Part shown: positions 40,870-49,881 of the stretch, one piece after another
Layout of the letters: each line of letters starts with the position of its first letter
How positions within the stretch are numbered: position 1 is the first letter of the stretch
From: Ammoniphilus sp. CFH 90114
GTDB taxonomy: Bacteria > Bacillota > Bacilli > Aneurinibacillales > RAOX-1
Assembly (NCBI RefSeq): GCF_004123195.1
Contig: NZ_SDLI01000004.1
Location: forward strand, 1-64,000
Reading direction: 5' to 3'
DNA: 64,000 nt
Notes under the pieces: model-generated
What the model saw: only the letters and a program-made list of their open reading frames with translations
Databases searched by the model: none
Told to the model about the DNA's origin: nothing
Position numbers and translations under genes: made by a program

Positions 40870-41556
40870 TTATCTGGATTGCTGTCTTGCCTCTTCCATC
40901 ACTTTGGCATAGATCTCTTGCATAATAAACACATAAGGAAAGGGAGAAGTCCAAAACGGAGGAGTAACCAATTCCTTCTTCCTGCCCTCTGAAGAGGATT
41001 TCTTCTCAGGGATCGGAACCAGCTTGAAGCCCTCTTTTGCCCCTCCTTCCAGCCCTCTTAAACTCTGGGCATGCCCTTCGAGAACTTCTTCCCAAGGGAT
41101 GCCGCACAACGTAAGATAGAGAGCGGGATCCTCGCTGCATTGGTCTGCAGCAGCCCAAACCGAGGCGAGAATATGGACACAAAGCCCTCCCGGTTCAGCA
41201 CAGCTGCAAGTGGGTATGAAAGCCGGTGTACTTAAGCCCAAAGAAAAAGGAAACGCCATAGCCTCTTCCTCTGTTACGGCACCTTGATACAACTTCATAA
41301 CGTAAGCAGGATGTTGCAGATAACACCCGACAATCGCCTGCACCTTTTCTTCTTCTAAAGTTTGGGATCGAATGGTAACCAAGTGCCTTTCACTTCCAGA
41401 CACCTGAGCAACCAATCGACCTCGAGAAATCTCTTGACTCGTAACCTGTTTTTGCTTGGAGAGTGCTCTTGCCTTGTTCCACCGAGAAACCAAGCTCTTC
41501 TTCTCCCAGTAGTGGAGCCAATTCTTAATAAACCAAGGATAACTGTTCTTTGTCAC
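40870..41556 (-). CDS. SWIM zinc-finger protein (YwqB-like)
   Basis: This 228-residue protein carries the SWIM motif CSCAEPGGLCVHILA (CxC...CxH), a zinc-binding module often linked to SNF2 or MuDR proteins. An N-terminal basic region (WLHYWEKKSLVSRWNKARAL) may bind nucleic acid. It follows the SNF2 helicase gene by 3 bases, matching the ywqA-ywqB pair of Bacillus, so the two probably work as a complex on DNA. Confidence 0.88.
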   Translation of the reverse strand: MTKNSYPWFIKNWLHYWEKKSLVSRWNKARALSKQKQVTSQEISRGRLVAQVSGSERHLVTIRSQTLEEEKVQAIVGCYLQHPAYVMKLYQGAVTEEEAMAFPFSLGLSTPAFIPTCSCAEPGGLCVHILASVWAAADQCSEDPALYLTLCGIPWEEVLEGHAQSLRGLEGGAKEGFKLVPIPEKKSSSEGRKKELVTPPFWTSPFPYVFIMQEIYAKVMEEARQQSR

Positions 41557-41559
41557 ACC

Positions 41560-44391
41560 TTAATCCTCCAGCAATTCATTTCGAAGAGCCAGCAATTCAC
41601 GCAGTTCGTGAGTAGAAAGCTCCGTAATCCAAGCCTCGCTTTGACCCATAATGTCCGATACCAATTCTTTTTTTCGTTCAATCATCAGGTCAATCTTCTC
41701 TTCGATCGTTCCTAAACAAACGAATTTATGGACGTGAACCGTCTTGGTCTGGCCGATTCGAAACGCTCGATCCGTCGCTTGATTCTCTACAGCAGGATTC
41801 CACCAGCGATCAAAGTGTATCACTCGATTAGCCCGAGTAAGATTCAATCCAATTCCTCCCGCCTTTAAGGAGAGGAGAAATAGAGGGGGGCCGCTTGGCT
41901 GTTGGAACTCTTCAATCATCGCATCACGCTGATCCTTAGATAATCCCCCATACAAAAAAGGCACGGGCGACTTCCACTTCTCCTCCAATTCACGCTTCAG
42001 GAGATGGCCCATCTGGGCAAATTGAGTAAATAACAAGACGCGATCTCCTTCCGCAAACATCTCTTCAAGCAACTCTTGAAGTCTTGTCAGCTTTCCTGAA
42101 CGCATACCCCCAAGAGTTCCCCTTCGCATAAACAAAGCAGGATGATTACAAATTTGTTTTAATTTTGAAATCGAAGCCAGGATCAGCCCTTTTCGTTCTA
42201 GTCCACTCTTACCTGTTTCTTTCTTGAGCAATTCCTCAACAACTCGCTCATACAGGACAGCCTGTTCCGGGGAAAGATAGCAGTACTCTTTCTTCTCCAT
42301 CTTCTCAGGAAGATCTTGGATCACCGCCGGGTCTGATTTTGAGCGTCTAAGAATAAAGGGATTCACTAAACGCTTGAGGGTATCTAAGCGCTTCTTATTC
42401 CCCTCTTTTTCGATAGGCAACACAAATTGTCGTCGAAAAATCGTCTGGGCTCCTAAAAAACCCTTATTTAGAAAGTCCAAAATAGCCCATAATTCATTTA
42501 TTCGATTTTCGATGGGGGTACCTGTTAAAGCAATTCGGTGTTCCCCCGACAGCTGTCGGATCACCTTCGATTGAATCGAACCCATATTCTTAATGTGCTG
42601 CGCTTCATCTAAGGCCACACCATCCCATTCCATAGCGATCAAGTCTTGGGTGTCACGCTGGACCAGAGAATATGTCGTAATCACCAAATCATAGCGCTCT
42701 GCCTTTTTCCTGAAGTCTTCTCCCGATAGTCGATCGGCCCCATGATGGGTATAAACAGCAAGACCAGGGACGAAGCGCTCGATTTCCTTTTGCCAGTTGC
42801 CAAGGACCGAAGTGGGACAAATCAGTAAATAAGGCTTCTTCACCCATTCTTGCTCTTTACAATAAGCTAAATAAGCTAAAAATTGTACGGTTTTACCTAG
42901 CCCCATATCATCTGCTAAGCAGGCACCCATGCCCCACTTCCTCAAATGAATCAGCCAGGACATTCCAATCTTCTGATAAGGTCGCAATTCTCCTTCAAAC
43001 TCCCTTGGCAAAGGAAAGGAATCATGCCCCTTGCCTACGAGGGTAAACCACTCCTCTAACCATCCTTCAAAGTGGGAAGATTCGATCTCCACCGGAGCGA
43101 ATTCTTCATCATCCATGGCCGCATGCAGAAATAAGACATCTCGCAGCGTTAAGGTCTTCTTCTTTAATTCCTTCTGAATCCAGCTCGCCGACCTCTTCAA
43201 CTCATCCGGATTTAATTCAATCCATTCTCCTTCCACTTGATAAAGCGGATACACCCCGGAGGACATCTGTTCCCACTCCTCTGGGGTGAGCATATGATCG
43301 CCTATGGCCAAGGAAAAATCAAAATGAAGCAAGGAGTCTAAGCCCATGCCTCCGCTGTCCCATTGATCCTGATACTGAATATTCATCCTTAATTTATTGC
43401 GCTTATTCTTAATCAAGGAGGCAGGAACATAGACAGGATACCCCTGTTCTCTCAGTTCTGGTGCAAAGGTCTTAAAGAACCGATAGGCCTCCTGTATCGA
43501 AAGCCTGCAACCGATCAGGGTTTCCTCCGCTAGCGTCTCTAATCCCTCGAAGACCCTCGAAGCATGCGCTAGCTGCTTGATATACAGATGGCGATCTTCA
43601 AAATGCTCTAATTCCGAATAGGCGCGAAGTTGCGCCCCCCGATTCGACCAGAAATACCGTAAATTCCACTCGTTGGGGTGATCAGACGGCTCTAATCGAA
43701 AAGCCAATCCGCCAGATTCCTTCCGTTGATCTTCGTTTTTCGATGTCCATTCCCGGTAAGCTTGGTAGAGCTCTTCCCACCTTGGTCCCTCCCCGCCAAC
43801 ATGCTCCTCCATACATAAACGATGCATCCATTCCTCATGGAGGTAAAAAGGCTTAAACTTTAAGAGTTTGCCAAGTTGGCTGGTTTTAAGAGAAAATTTC
43901 GTATTAATGACTTGGCGGACCCATCCATCCATGATGTCATGGACGAAGGAGGTAATCCATTCGTCCGCCTCTTGTTCGGATACATGAGGCTTACCCTGTT
44001 CGATCCATCCGTCTAATTCTTCTTTTTCCTTTGGTTCATGGCCCATTAATTTCCATAGCGAATAGTAACGGTCTTCCTCTCGCACTAAACATGGAAAAAA
44101 GTATCCCTTAGCTGCGAGCGTGATCACCCATTCACTTACCCGAATCCAAAAGGCAAGTTCAGCTGACACTTCCATTCTCTGAACAGACAGTTCACTTAGC
44201 CCTTCGGCCATGCGAATACGAGGGAGATGAATCGTTTGCTTATCCTCGTCTTCTTCCCCTCCCATGTCGAGTAACAGCTCCCGAATGGTATAGGGGATCT
44301 CACCGCGTGCGTCCTCATGCTGAGCCGAGATGGAAAAGGCGTACTCCTCATTCATCCGGTTTGTTGTATATGTACCATGCAGCATCATCAT
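41560..44391 (-). CDS. SNF2-family DNA helicase/translocase (YwqA-like)
   Basis: This 943-residue protein has an N-terminal unique region of about 440 residues, followed by the SNF2 ATPase. The ATPase has Walker A DDMGLGKTVQFLAYLAY, a DEAQ box (LDEAQHIKN), motif III TGTPIENRINELWAILDFLN, motif V LSLKAGGIGLNLTRANRVIH and motif VI TDRAFRIGQTKTVHV. Two RecA-like lobes are complete, as expected for ATP-driven DNA translocation without classical strand separation. Its role in DNA repair or nucleoid processes is not established. It is co-transcribed with the SWIM gene. Confidence 0.93.
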   Translation of the reverse strand: MMMLHGTYTTNRMNEEYAFSISAQHEDARGEIPYTIRELLLDMGGEEDEDKQTIHLPRIRMAEGLSELSVQRMEVSAELAFWIRVSEWVITLAAKGYFFPCLVREEDRYYSLWKLMGHEPKEKEELDGWIEQGKPHVSEQEADEWITSFVHDIMDGWVRQVINTKFSLKTSQLGKLLKFKPFYLHEEWMHRLCMEEHVGGEGPRWEELYQAYREWTSKNEDQRKESGGLAFRLEPSDHPNEWNLRYFWSNRGAQLRAYSELEHFEDRHLYIKQLAHASRVFEGLETLAEETLIGCRLSIQEAYRFFKTFAPELREQGYPVYVPASLIKNKRNKLRMNIQYQDQWDSGGMGLDSLLHFDFSLAIGDHMLTPEEWEQMSSGVYPLYQVEGEWIELNPDELKRSASWIQKELKKKTLTLRDVLFLHAAMDDEEFAPVEIESSHFEGWLEEWFTLVGKGHDSFPLPREFEGELRPYQKIGMSWLIHLRKWGMGACLADDMGLGKTVQFLAYLAYCKEQEWVKKPYLLICPTSVLGNWQKEIERFVPGLAVYTHHGADRLSGEDFRKKAERYDLVITTYSLVQRDTQDLIAMEWDGVALDEAQHIKNMGSIQSKVIRQLSGEHRIALTGTPIENRINELWAILDFLNKGFLGAQTIFRRQFVLPIEKEGNKKRLDTLKRLVNPFILRRSKSDPAVIQDLPEKMEKKEYCYLSPEQAVLYERVVEELLKKETGKSGLERKGLILASISKLKQICNHPALFMRRGTLGGMRSGKLTRLQELLEEMFAEGDRVLLFTQFAQMGHLLKRELEEKWKSPVPFLYGGLSKDQRDAMIEEFQQPSGPPLFLLSLKAGGIGLNLTRANRVIHFDRWWNPAVENQATDRAFRIGQTKTVHVHKFVCLGTIEEKIDLMIERKKELVSDIMGQSEAWITELSTHELRELLALRNELLED

Positions 44392-44490
44392 GTGCAGAAC
44401 TCCATCCCTGAAATCATGACCTTATTATACCAGAAGGTCACCCTAAAAAAAAAAGATGCTCCGTGCGAGGAGCTTCAAAAACAAAGAGAA

Positions 44491-44991
44491 TTACTTATCC
44501 CTTTCATATAGGAAGATGACACCCACCTTGGTGGAGTCTTTACGAACAAACCCTAGTTCAGTCAAGTGCCTGACCATGGGCAGATTCTCGAGCCCCGTCT
44601 GACAGCTAATATGTCTGGCATTAGGAAAGGTATCAAACAGTTGGTTAATTAAGGCTTCTAATGCGGCGCGGACATATCCTCTTCCTCGATATTCGTCAAA
44701 GATGCAGATGGACGTAATATCAATAGATAGACCGAAGAAATCAAAGGGCCTAGAGAAAGCTTCAACAAAGCCAACATGTTCTTCTCCTGCATATATCATA
44801 TAAAATAAATAGTCCGGGGGATTCTGCAACTTATCCGTTACATCTTCTAACCCGTCCTTTGTATGGAATACCGTATCCTCCAGCCACTCACAGTGTTCCT
44901 CGTGCTTCTGTAGAGCAGGCTCCTTGACCCAATATTCTAACATCTTCCAGACCTCTTTAGCTTGGATTCTTGTTCTTAGTTCCAGCTTCAA
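44491..44991 (-). CDS. GNAT-family N-acetyltransferase
   Basis: This 166-residue protein starts at TTG, behind GGAAGGATGATGTTCC. The acetyl-CoA binding segment IFDEYRGRGYVRAALEALIN contains the R/Q-x-x-G-x-G/A motif of GNAT proteins, and LENLPMVRHLTELGFVRKD matches the C-terminal strand and helix. The substrate is unknown. It is a single gene. Confidence 0.82.
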   Translation of the reverse strand: MKLELRTRIQAKEVWKMLEYWVKEPALQKHEEHCEWLEDTVFHTKDGLEDVTDKLQNPPDYLFYMIYAGEEHVGFVEAFSRPFDFFGLSIDITSICIFDEYRGRGYVRAALEALINQLFDTFPNARHISCQTGLENLPMVRHLTELGFVRKDSTKVGVIFLYERDK

Positions 44992-45042
44992 GGAACATCA
45001 TCCTTCCTGCGTGTCCAACTTTGCACTTCCATTATACACGAA

Positions 45043-45069
45043 AAACGCCGCATAAGCGGCGTTCCCTAA
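45043..45069 (-). terminator. Terminator after the 73-residue ORF
   Basis: AACGCCGC (45044-45051) and GCGGCGTT (45056-45063) form a perfect hairpin. On the minus strand it is followed by TTTTCG. Confidence 0.75.
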
Positions 45070-45090
45070 AAAACTTTTCGTTTATTGTCA

Positions 45091-45309
45091 TTAACGATAA
45101 GCGATATAACCTTGAAGCTTCAGTTTTAATTTAGCCTTTGTCCATTCACTTGGCTCAAGTAGCGTAGGGTCTTCCTTCTCTAATCGTTGAACCTCTGTTA
45201 CGTAGTCCATATACCAAACAGCATTACGGCTGCCGACCACAAATTCTTCGTAAGCTTTCACTTCCGATTTCTTTGCTACCGGTCCGTTTTTAACGGCATC
45301 CATTGTCAT
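45091..45309 (-). CDS. Small hypothetical protein (72 residues)
   Basis: The start is placed at ATG 45309 (MTMDAVKNG), behind GGAGGAAAGAGGCAG. The frame to 45339 lacks a ribosome site. The product is soluble and charged (SEVKAYEEFVVGSRNAVWYM, then EDPTLLEPSEWTKAKLKLKL). I do not recognise it. It ends at a strong terminator, which supports it as a real gene. Confidence 0.6.
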   Translation of the reverse strand: MTMDAVKNGPVAKKSEVKAYEEFVVGSRNAVWYMDYVTEVQRLEKEDPTLLEPSEWTKAKLKLKLQGYIAYR

Positions 45310-45366
45310 CTGCCTCTTTCCTCCTTGCAGTATGTACATTCATCCGTTAATAATAACATAATCTTG

Positions 45367-45705
45367 TTAATAACGCCAATATCTTACGTAGTTAAAATGA
45401 GATGTCGGAATCTCCTTTAGAATTTGACCTTCAGAACTGAGATAAATCTCGTATTCTTGAAATTCCTCAACTCTCCATTCGCCATCGTTAAACTGTCTGA
45501 CAGGCTTCCATTCCAGGATCATCTGGGGAGACGACATTCCGATTTCATACGGGGAAGTAACAGCTTCCCGCTCTAAGCTATCGAGTACATTTCTGGGGTG
45601 AAAATGTCCCTCCGGAGCCAGTATAGCAACAGCTAACACAAGATTAACGACGAGTACTAGCAAGGTTAAACCCTGCATAGCATTCGATGAATGTCGTTCT
45701 TTCAT
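45367..45705 (-). CDS. Membrane-anchored hypothetical protein
   Basis: The protein is 112 residues long from ATG 45705, behind GAGGTGAGAAGG. GTG 45714 lies within the ribosome site. It has one N-terminal helix (LTLLVLVVNLVLAVAILAP) and an external domain of about 75 residues with WKPVRQFNDGEWRVEEFQEY. There is no lipobox. The function is unknown. Confidence 0.6.
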   Translation of the reverse strand: MKERHSSNAMQGLTLLVLVVNLVLAVAILAPEGHFHPRNVLDSLEREAVTSPYEIGMSSPQMILEWKPVRQFNDGEWRVEEFQEYEIYLSSEGQILKEIPTSHFNYVRYWRY

Positions 45706-45746
45706 CCTTCTCACCTCAGGTACAGTATATGTACAGGCTGCGAGAT

Positions 45747-46607
45747 TTAGGTCAAATAAAATACACCATCAGCTATAAATTCAGCTGGCCCGCTCATAAA
45801 TACCCGGTCATCATCCTTCCAGACAATCTCTAAATCTCCACCTAATAGATGAACCGTTACAGGCCTATTCTTCTCTAATCTTTGGTTAAGGACTCCAGCT
45901 ACCACGGCTGCACAGGCACCCGTACCACAGGCTTGAGTAATGCCTGATCCCCTCTCCCACACACGGAAATCGATTTCGTCTTGACTCAACATCTGAATAA
46001 ACTCTACATTTACACGTTCCGGAAATAAAGGAGAAAATTCAATCTCCTTGCCAATCCTAGCCACGTCAATGTCGTTTACATCATCTACGATGATGACCGC
46101 ATGAGGATTTCCCATGGATAAAGCGGTTAGGGCGAATTCTCCGTGTTCAAAATTCCAAACCTCATGAATCGTATGAGACTCAGGATCTCCTTGCATCGGA
46201 ACATCCTTTTTTTGTAGTCTCGGTTTCCCCATATCAATCGTGATCGAAGTAACCAACTCATCTTGAAGGTTGATCTGAGCTTCTACCATGCCGCCTAAGG
46301 TTTCGATGGTGAATCTTGTGTTCCTCGTGAGGCCGCGATCATAGACATAACGCGCGACACAACGCAATCCATTGCCGCAGTTCTTCGCTTCAGAGCCATC
46401 ATTATTAAACACTCTCATACGAAAATCAGCCTGATGGGACGGACAAATCAAGATCATTCCATCAGAGCCAATTCCCGTATTCACTTGAGAAACTTTTATT
46501 GCTATATTAGGGAGTTCCGACTCCGGCAATGTCTCCTCAAAACAGTTGATGTATATGTAATTATTCCCTAATGCGTGCATTTTTGTAAATTTAAACACTT
46601 TTTTCAC
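45747..46607 (-). CDS. dapF: Diaminopimelate epimerase
   Basis: This 286-residue epimerase converts LL- to meso-diaminopimelate for lysine and peptidoglycan synthesis. Both catalytic cysteines lie in conserved settings: NNDGSEAKNCGNGLRCVARY and GSGITQACGTGACAA. MGNPHAVIIV and FTKMHALGNNYIYIN are further signatures. The length is normal. It is transcribed divergently from the GH18-SLH gene. Confidence 0.95.
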   Translation of the reverse strand: MKKVFKFTKMHALGNNYIYINCFEETLPESELPNIAIKVSQVNTGIGSDGMILICPSHQADFRMRVFNNDGSEAKNCGNGLRCVARYVYDRGLTRNTRFTIETLGGMVEAQINLQDELVTSITIDMGKPRLQKKDVPMQGDPESHTIHEVWNFEHGEFALTALSMGNPHAVIIVDDVNDIDVARIGKEIEFSPLFPERVNVEFIQMLSQDEIDFRVWERGSGITQACGTGACAAVVAGVLNQRLEKNRPVTVHLLGGDLEIVWKDDDRVFMSGPAEFIADGVFYLT

Positions 46608-46705
46608 TCCATTTCCTAGAATACGCTTGCACTTCCTATTTTTTCCGGGTGACCCTTACTCCCACCTCTTATATGATAGAGTTACTAACATCCAGGGAGG
46701 TCAGA

Positions 46706-48217
46706 ATGATTAAATGGTTTGCCAGTCTCTTTATCATTATTTTTAGTTTAACAAGTACAACGCTATCTGCCCAGTCACCCAATCATCATAACTTAATCTA
46801 CTTATATGGCGCTACCTCAAATACATATAAAAAACAACTCGAACAGACCAACGGTCAAGTGGGAACTCTTATTCCCAACTACTTTAATTTAACGAAAGAC
46901 GGACAACTTGTTGTCAATGTCGATACAGACTTTGTGGCTTATGCAAAGAAAAAAGGATATCGGATTACCCCCTTTATAAGTAATCACTGGGATCAGCAAG
47001 TGGGAATTCAGGCGATGGCAAACCGAGTTAAGCTAGCGGATGACCTTGCCGCCGCGGTACTTAAAAACGATCTTGATGGGATCAATATTGACATCGAAAA
47101 TCTAACCTATGCTGAGCGAGACCTACAAACGGAATTCCTCAAGAGGCTCACAGATAAGCTGAAGCCTCATGGCAAAACGGTCAGTATTGCCGTAGCCCCT
47201 GCTCGCTTTGATACCACAAAGGGCTGGGTCGGTTCGTATGATTTTGAAGCTATAGGAAAGATTGTGGATGTTGTGTTTATCATGGGTTATGACCAGAGTT
47301 ATCCTAATGGTCCTGAGGGACCGGTAGCAGGTTTGCCTTGGGTTGAAGAGTCCGTGAAATACTTTATTAAAAAAATGCCGAAGGAGAAAATCGTATTAGG
47401 AGTTCCGTTCTATGGAAGATACTGGACAGAGACGAATAGAGGACACGGAATCCACTATCCTGTGGCCATGAATCTAATGAATAAAAACAATGCGACTATG
47501 GAATACGATGCTGTAAATAGCACGATGAAGTCTAAATTTACGGATCAAGCTTCAGGAAAAAAGTATGAAATTTGGTTTGATAACGCAGACACGATACTAG
47601 AAAGAATAAAGCTGGTGGAGAAATATCAGTTGAAAGGTTGGGGAGCTTGGCACTTGGGGCAAGAAGATACTCGAATCTGGACGGCACTGCAACCGGGCAA
47701 CCAGCCCTTCCGTGATATCGCCAGTCATTGGGCGAAGAAAGATATCCTAGCCATGAAAGATCGAGAGCTGCTTCGAGGATATTCCGATGATACCTTCCGT
47801 CCAGGGCAACAGATTACAAGAGAAGAAGTGGCTACGCTGCTTACTCAAGCTTTACGTTTTGATATTAAAAAAGACGGAGGATTCAAGGATGTTTCCGCAT
47901 CCCGTTGGTCCTTCCCTTATGTCAGCACCATCTCGGTTTATGGGATGATGAAAGGCTACCCAGATCAGACGTTCCGACCCGCTCATCCCATTACCCGAGC
48001 CGAGTTTGCTGCTGCCTTAGCTCGAAGCTTCGCTGTCACACCGAAAAACGGGACAGAATCCTCCTTTTCCGATATCCATCAACACTGGGCAAGAGAGGAT
48101 ATTGTAAAGCTGCAACAAGCTGGAATCTTATCAGGTTACCAGGATGGCTCTTTCCGTCCTGACCAGACGGTTTCTAGAGCGGAAACCGCAGCGATGTTAC
48201 ACCGTATTTTACAATAA
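46706..48217 (+). CDS. GH18-family hydrolase with three SLH domains
   Basis: The protein is 503 residues long from ATG 46706, behind AGGGAGGTCAGA. The frame to 46649 precedes the ribosome site. A signal peptide (about 1-22, IKWFASLFIIIFSLTSTTLSA) is followed by a GH18 barrel with the catalytic LDGINIDIENL motif (DxxDxDxE form) and VVFIMGYDQSYPNGPEGPV. The C-terminal 165 residues hold three SLH modules, with the TRxE/ITRAE elements FRPGQQITREEVA, FRPAHPITRAEFA and FRPDQTVSRAETA. It should be anchored to secondary cell-wall polymer and cut peptidoglycan or a related glycan. Short spacing from the conserved Glu resembles YaaH/SleL spore-lytic relatives. Confidence 0.9.
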   Translation: MIKWFASLFIIIFSLTSTTLSAQSPNHHNLIYLYGATSNTYKKQLEQTNGQVGTLIPNYFNLTKDGQLVVNVDTDFVAYAKKKGYRITPFISNHWDQQVGIQAMANRVKLADDLAAAVLKNDLDGINIDIENLTYAERDLQTEFLKRLTDKLKPHGKTVSIAVAPARFDTTKGWVGSYDFEAIGKIVDVVFIMGYDQSYPNGPEGPVAGLPWVEESVKYFIKKMPKEKIVLGVPFYGRYWTETNRGHGIHYPVAMNLMNKNNATMEYDAVNSTMKSKFTDQASGKKYEIWFDNADTILERIKLVEKYQLKGWGAWHLGQEDTRIWTALQPGNQPFRDIASHWAKKDILAMKDRELLRGYSDDTFRPGQQITREEVATLLTQALRFDIKKDGGFKDVSASRWSFPYVSTISVYGMMKGYPDQTFRPAHPITRAEFAAALARSFAVTPKNGTESSFSDIHQHWAREDIVKLQQAGILSGYQDGSFRPDQTVSRAETAAMLHRILQ

Positions 48218-48225
48218 TTACAGTA

Positions 48226-48252
48226 TAAGAGGGTGTTTACCCTCTTCTTATT
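48226..48252 (+). terminator. Terminator after the GH18-SLH gene
   Basis: AAGAGGGT (48227-48234) and ACCCTCTT (48239-48246) pair perfectly around TGTT, followed by CTTATT. Confidence 0.65.
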
Positions 48253-48355
48253 AGATTCTCCACAAATTAGTCAAATCATGCAATATGGATCAGCAGGAAT
48301 CGACACTTCTCCCTTCGAATTAAACAGGGTAGATACAAAAGGGAGGAATTTGATT

Positions 48356-48655
48356 ATGAACTATATCGTTCTACAGCCTGTTACACTGCGCGACTTTAAT
48401 AATGAAATCATGGCGGAAAACCACTATCTTCATGGGGAGTACAACTTACCTTACATTTCTCCCGGAGTGACCTTTGTGACGCACGCCCTTGGATTAAAGG
48501 GATTTGAGATTGTTGTAGATCCTCGCTTCGAACCTCAGAAGCATAAAGTGGTAGACATCGAAATCAGTCTCCTAGATACAAGTGATGCGCCTATTAAAGT
48601 TTATCTGGAGCCCATTACCCTCATTATAGGACAACATGATATCGGCAACGCCTAA
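48356..48655 (+). CDS. Hypothetical protein (99 residues)
   Basis: The start is ATG 48356, behind AGGGAGGAATTTGATT. The upstream part of the frame contains the ribosome site. The soluble product has VLQPVTLRDFNNEIMAENHY and FEIVVDPRFEPQKHKVVDIE, mostly beta-like, with no signal peptide. I do not recognise it. The position just before the SASP gene might suggest sporulation expression, but no shared promoter is visible. Confidence 0.6.
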   Translation: MNYIVLQPVTLRDFNNEIMAENHYLHGEYNLPYISPGVTFVTHALGLKGFEIVVDPRFEPQKHKVVDIEISLLDTSDAPIKVYLEPITLIIGQHDIGNA

Positions 48656-48685
48656 TTAAAATTTCATTTTGGAATAAAATCCCAA

Positions 48686-48714
48686 TCATATTCTCCTTGT
48701 TTCGTGACATGATA
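48686..48714 (+). promoter_or_regulatory. Possible sigma-G-type promoter of the SASP gene
   Basis: TCATA (48686-48690) and CATGATA (48708-48714), 17 bases apart, resemble the forespore sigma-G consensus (GHATR, CATNHTA). They lie 58 bases before the SASP start codon. The match at -35 is weak. Confidence 0.35.
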
Positions 48715-48772
48715 TAAGTAGTGGCATTGAACCTCTCTTATCTTACACACCACTATCAAGGAGGAATTTCAA

Positions 48773-48988
48773 ATGCAACAACAAAACGAAAGCCGTAACA
48801 CAAACCAAAAGCTAGTTCCTGGAGCAGCTCAAGCCCTAGACCAAATGAAGTATGAAATTGCTCAAGAGTTTGGTGTACAACTTGGAGCAGAACAAACTTC
48901 TCGTGCTAACGGATCTGTTGGTGGAGAAATTACAAAGCGTCTTGTTCAATTCGCTGAGCAAGCTCTTTCTGGTCAAAGAATTCAATAA
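48773..48988 (+). CDS. Small acid-soluble spore protein, alpha/beta type
   Basis: This 71-residue protein has the germination-protease site YEIAQEFGV and the two conserved blocks [14 protein letters not shown] and [20 protein letters not shown]. It coats and protects spore DNA from UV and heat and is degraded by Gpr on germination. CAAGGAGGAATTTCAA precedes the ATG and a strong terminator follows. It is direct evidence of an endospore former. Confidence 0.96.
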   Translation: MQQQNESRNTNQKLVPGAAQALDQMKYEIAQEFGVQLGAEQTSRANGSVGGEITKRLVQFAEQALSGQRIQ

Positions 48989-49007
48989 TAATTGAATACA
49001 TGAATGG

Positions 49008-49043
49008 AAAAAAGGAGTCCTTAAACAAGGGCTCCTTTTTTGG
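49008..49043. terminator. Terminator after the SASP gene
   Basis: AAAAAAGGAG (49008-49017) and CTCCTTTTTT (49032-49041), with further GTCC/GGGC pairing, make a bidirectional hairpin between two convergent genes. Confidence 0.8.
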
Positions 49044-49044
49044 T

Positions 49045-49749
49045 CTATTTGGCGGAACAGGCTGTCACGAAAGCATGAAATAGCTGTAACATCGTTGGAT
49101 GTTTCACATACAGATCTTCAGGATGCCATTGAACGCCTAGAACGAAGGCGTGTTCACGGCTGTCAAAAGCCTCAATAATCCCATCCGTCGAGGCAGCCGC
49201 TACACGAAAGCCTTCTGGCAACTTCCTCACAGCTTGATGATGAAAGCTGTTCACCTTCAATTTCTCTTCCCCCGTGATCCGATGTAGTAAGGTCCCCTTC
49301 TGAACGTCAACGAAATGAGAAACGTGATAGCGAGGAGCTCGCTGGGAATGCTGCAGAAGAGGTTTCTCACTTTGTGAATAGATGTCTTGGTACATATCGC
49401 CACCCGCTGCAATGTTTAGGATTTGACACCCTCGGCAGATTCCAAGAATAGGCTTGTCTTGAAACAGCATCTCACGAACTAAGAGGACTTCTAATAAATC
49501 TCTCTCTGGAGTAATCGATCCTAAGTGAGGCAGTGGCTCTTCATGAAACAAAAAGGGATCAATATCTCCTCCACCTGTCAAAAGCAATCCATCCAAACGG
49601 GAAGCAAGTTGTCGAATAGCCTGCTCATCTTCAATATAAGGCACAATAACGGGAAGACCACCTGCTTGAAGAACAGCATCACTATTCTCACGTTGGACTC
49701 TAATCTGAGTATGATCTAACGACGCCGTGATTCCTATCAACGGTTTCAT
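49045..49749 (-). CDS. Class I glutamine amidotransferase-like hydrolase (PuuD-like)
   Basis: This 234-residue protein resembles gamma-glutamyl-gamma-aminobutyrate hydrolases. It has the nucleophile cysteine in LGICRGCQILNIAAGGDMYQ, GLLLTGGGDIDPFLF, and the His-Glu pair in LGVQWHPEDLYV. VNSFHHQAVRKLP is typical of PuuD. It cleaves gamma-glutamyl amides, though the exact substrate is unproven. It is a single gene. Confidence 0.87.
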   Translation of the reverse strand: MKPLIGITASLDHTQIRVQRENSDAVLQAGGLPVIVPYIEDEQAIRQLASRLDGLLLTGGGDIDPFLFHEEPLPHLGSITPERDLLEVLLVREMLFQDKPILGICRGCQILNIAAGGDMYQDIYSQSEKPLLQHSQRAPRYHVSHFVDVQKGTLLHRITGEEKLKVNSFHHQAVRKLPEGFRVAAASTDGIIEAFDSREHAFVLGVQWHPEDLYVKHPTMLQLFHAFVTACSAK

Positions 49750-49881
49750 ACACTAACCTCCCTAAAAAACTTTTATTTCTCCCACTATAACACGAAAAAC
49801 TATTAAATTCTGGAATAAATTTTGCTACAATACCAATTGTGAGGACAACTTCAAATAATTAGAAATTGAGGGGGCACTTTA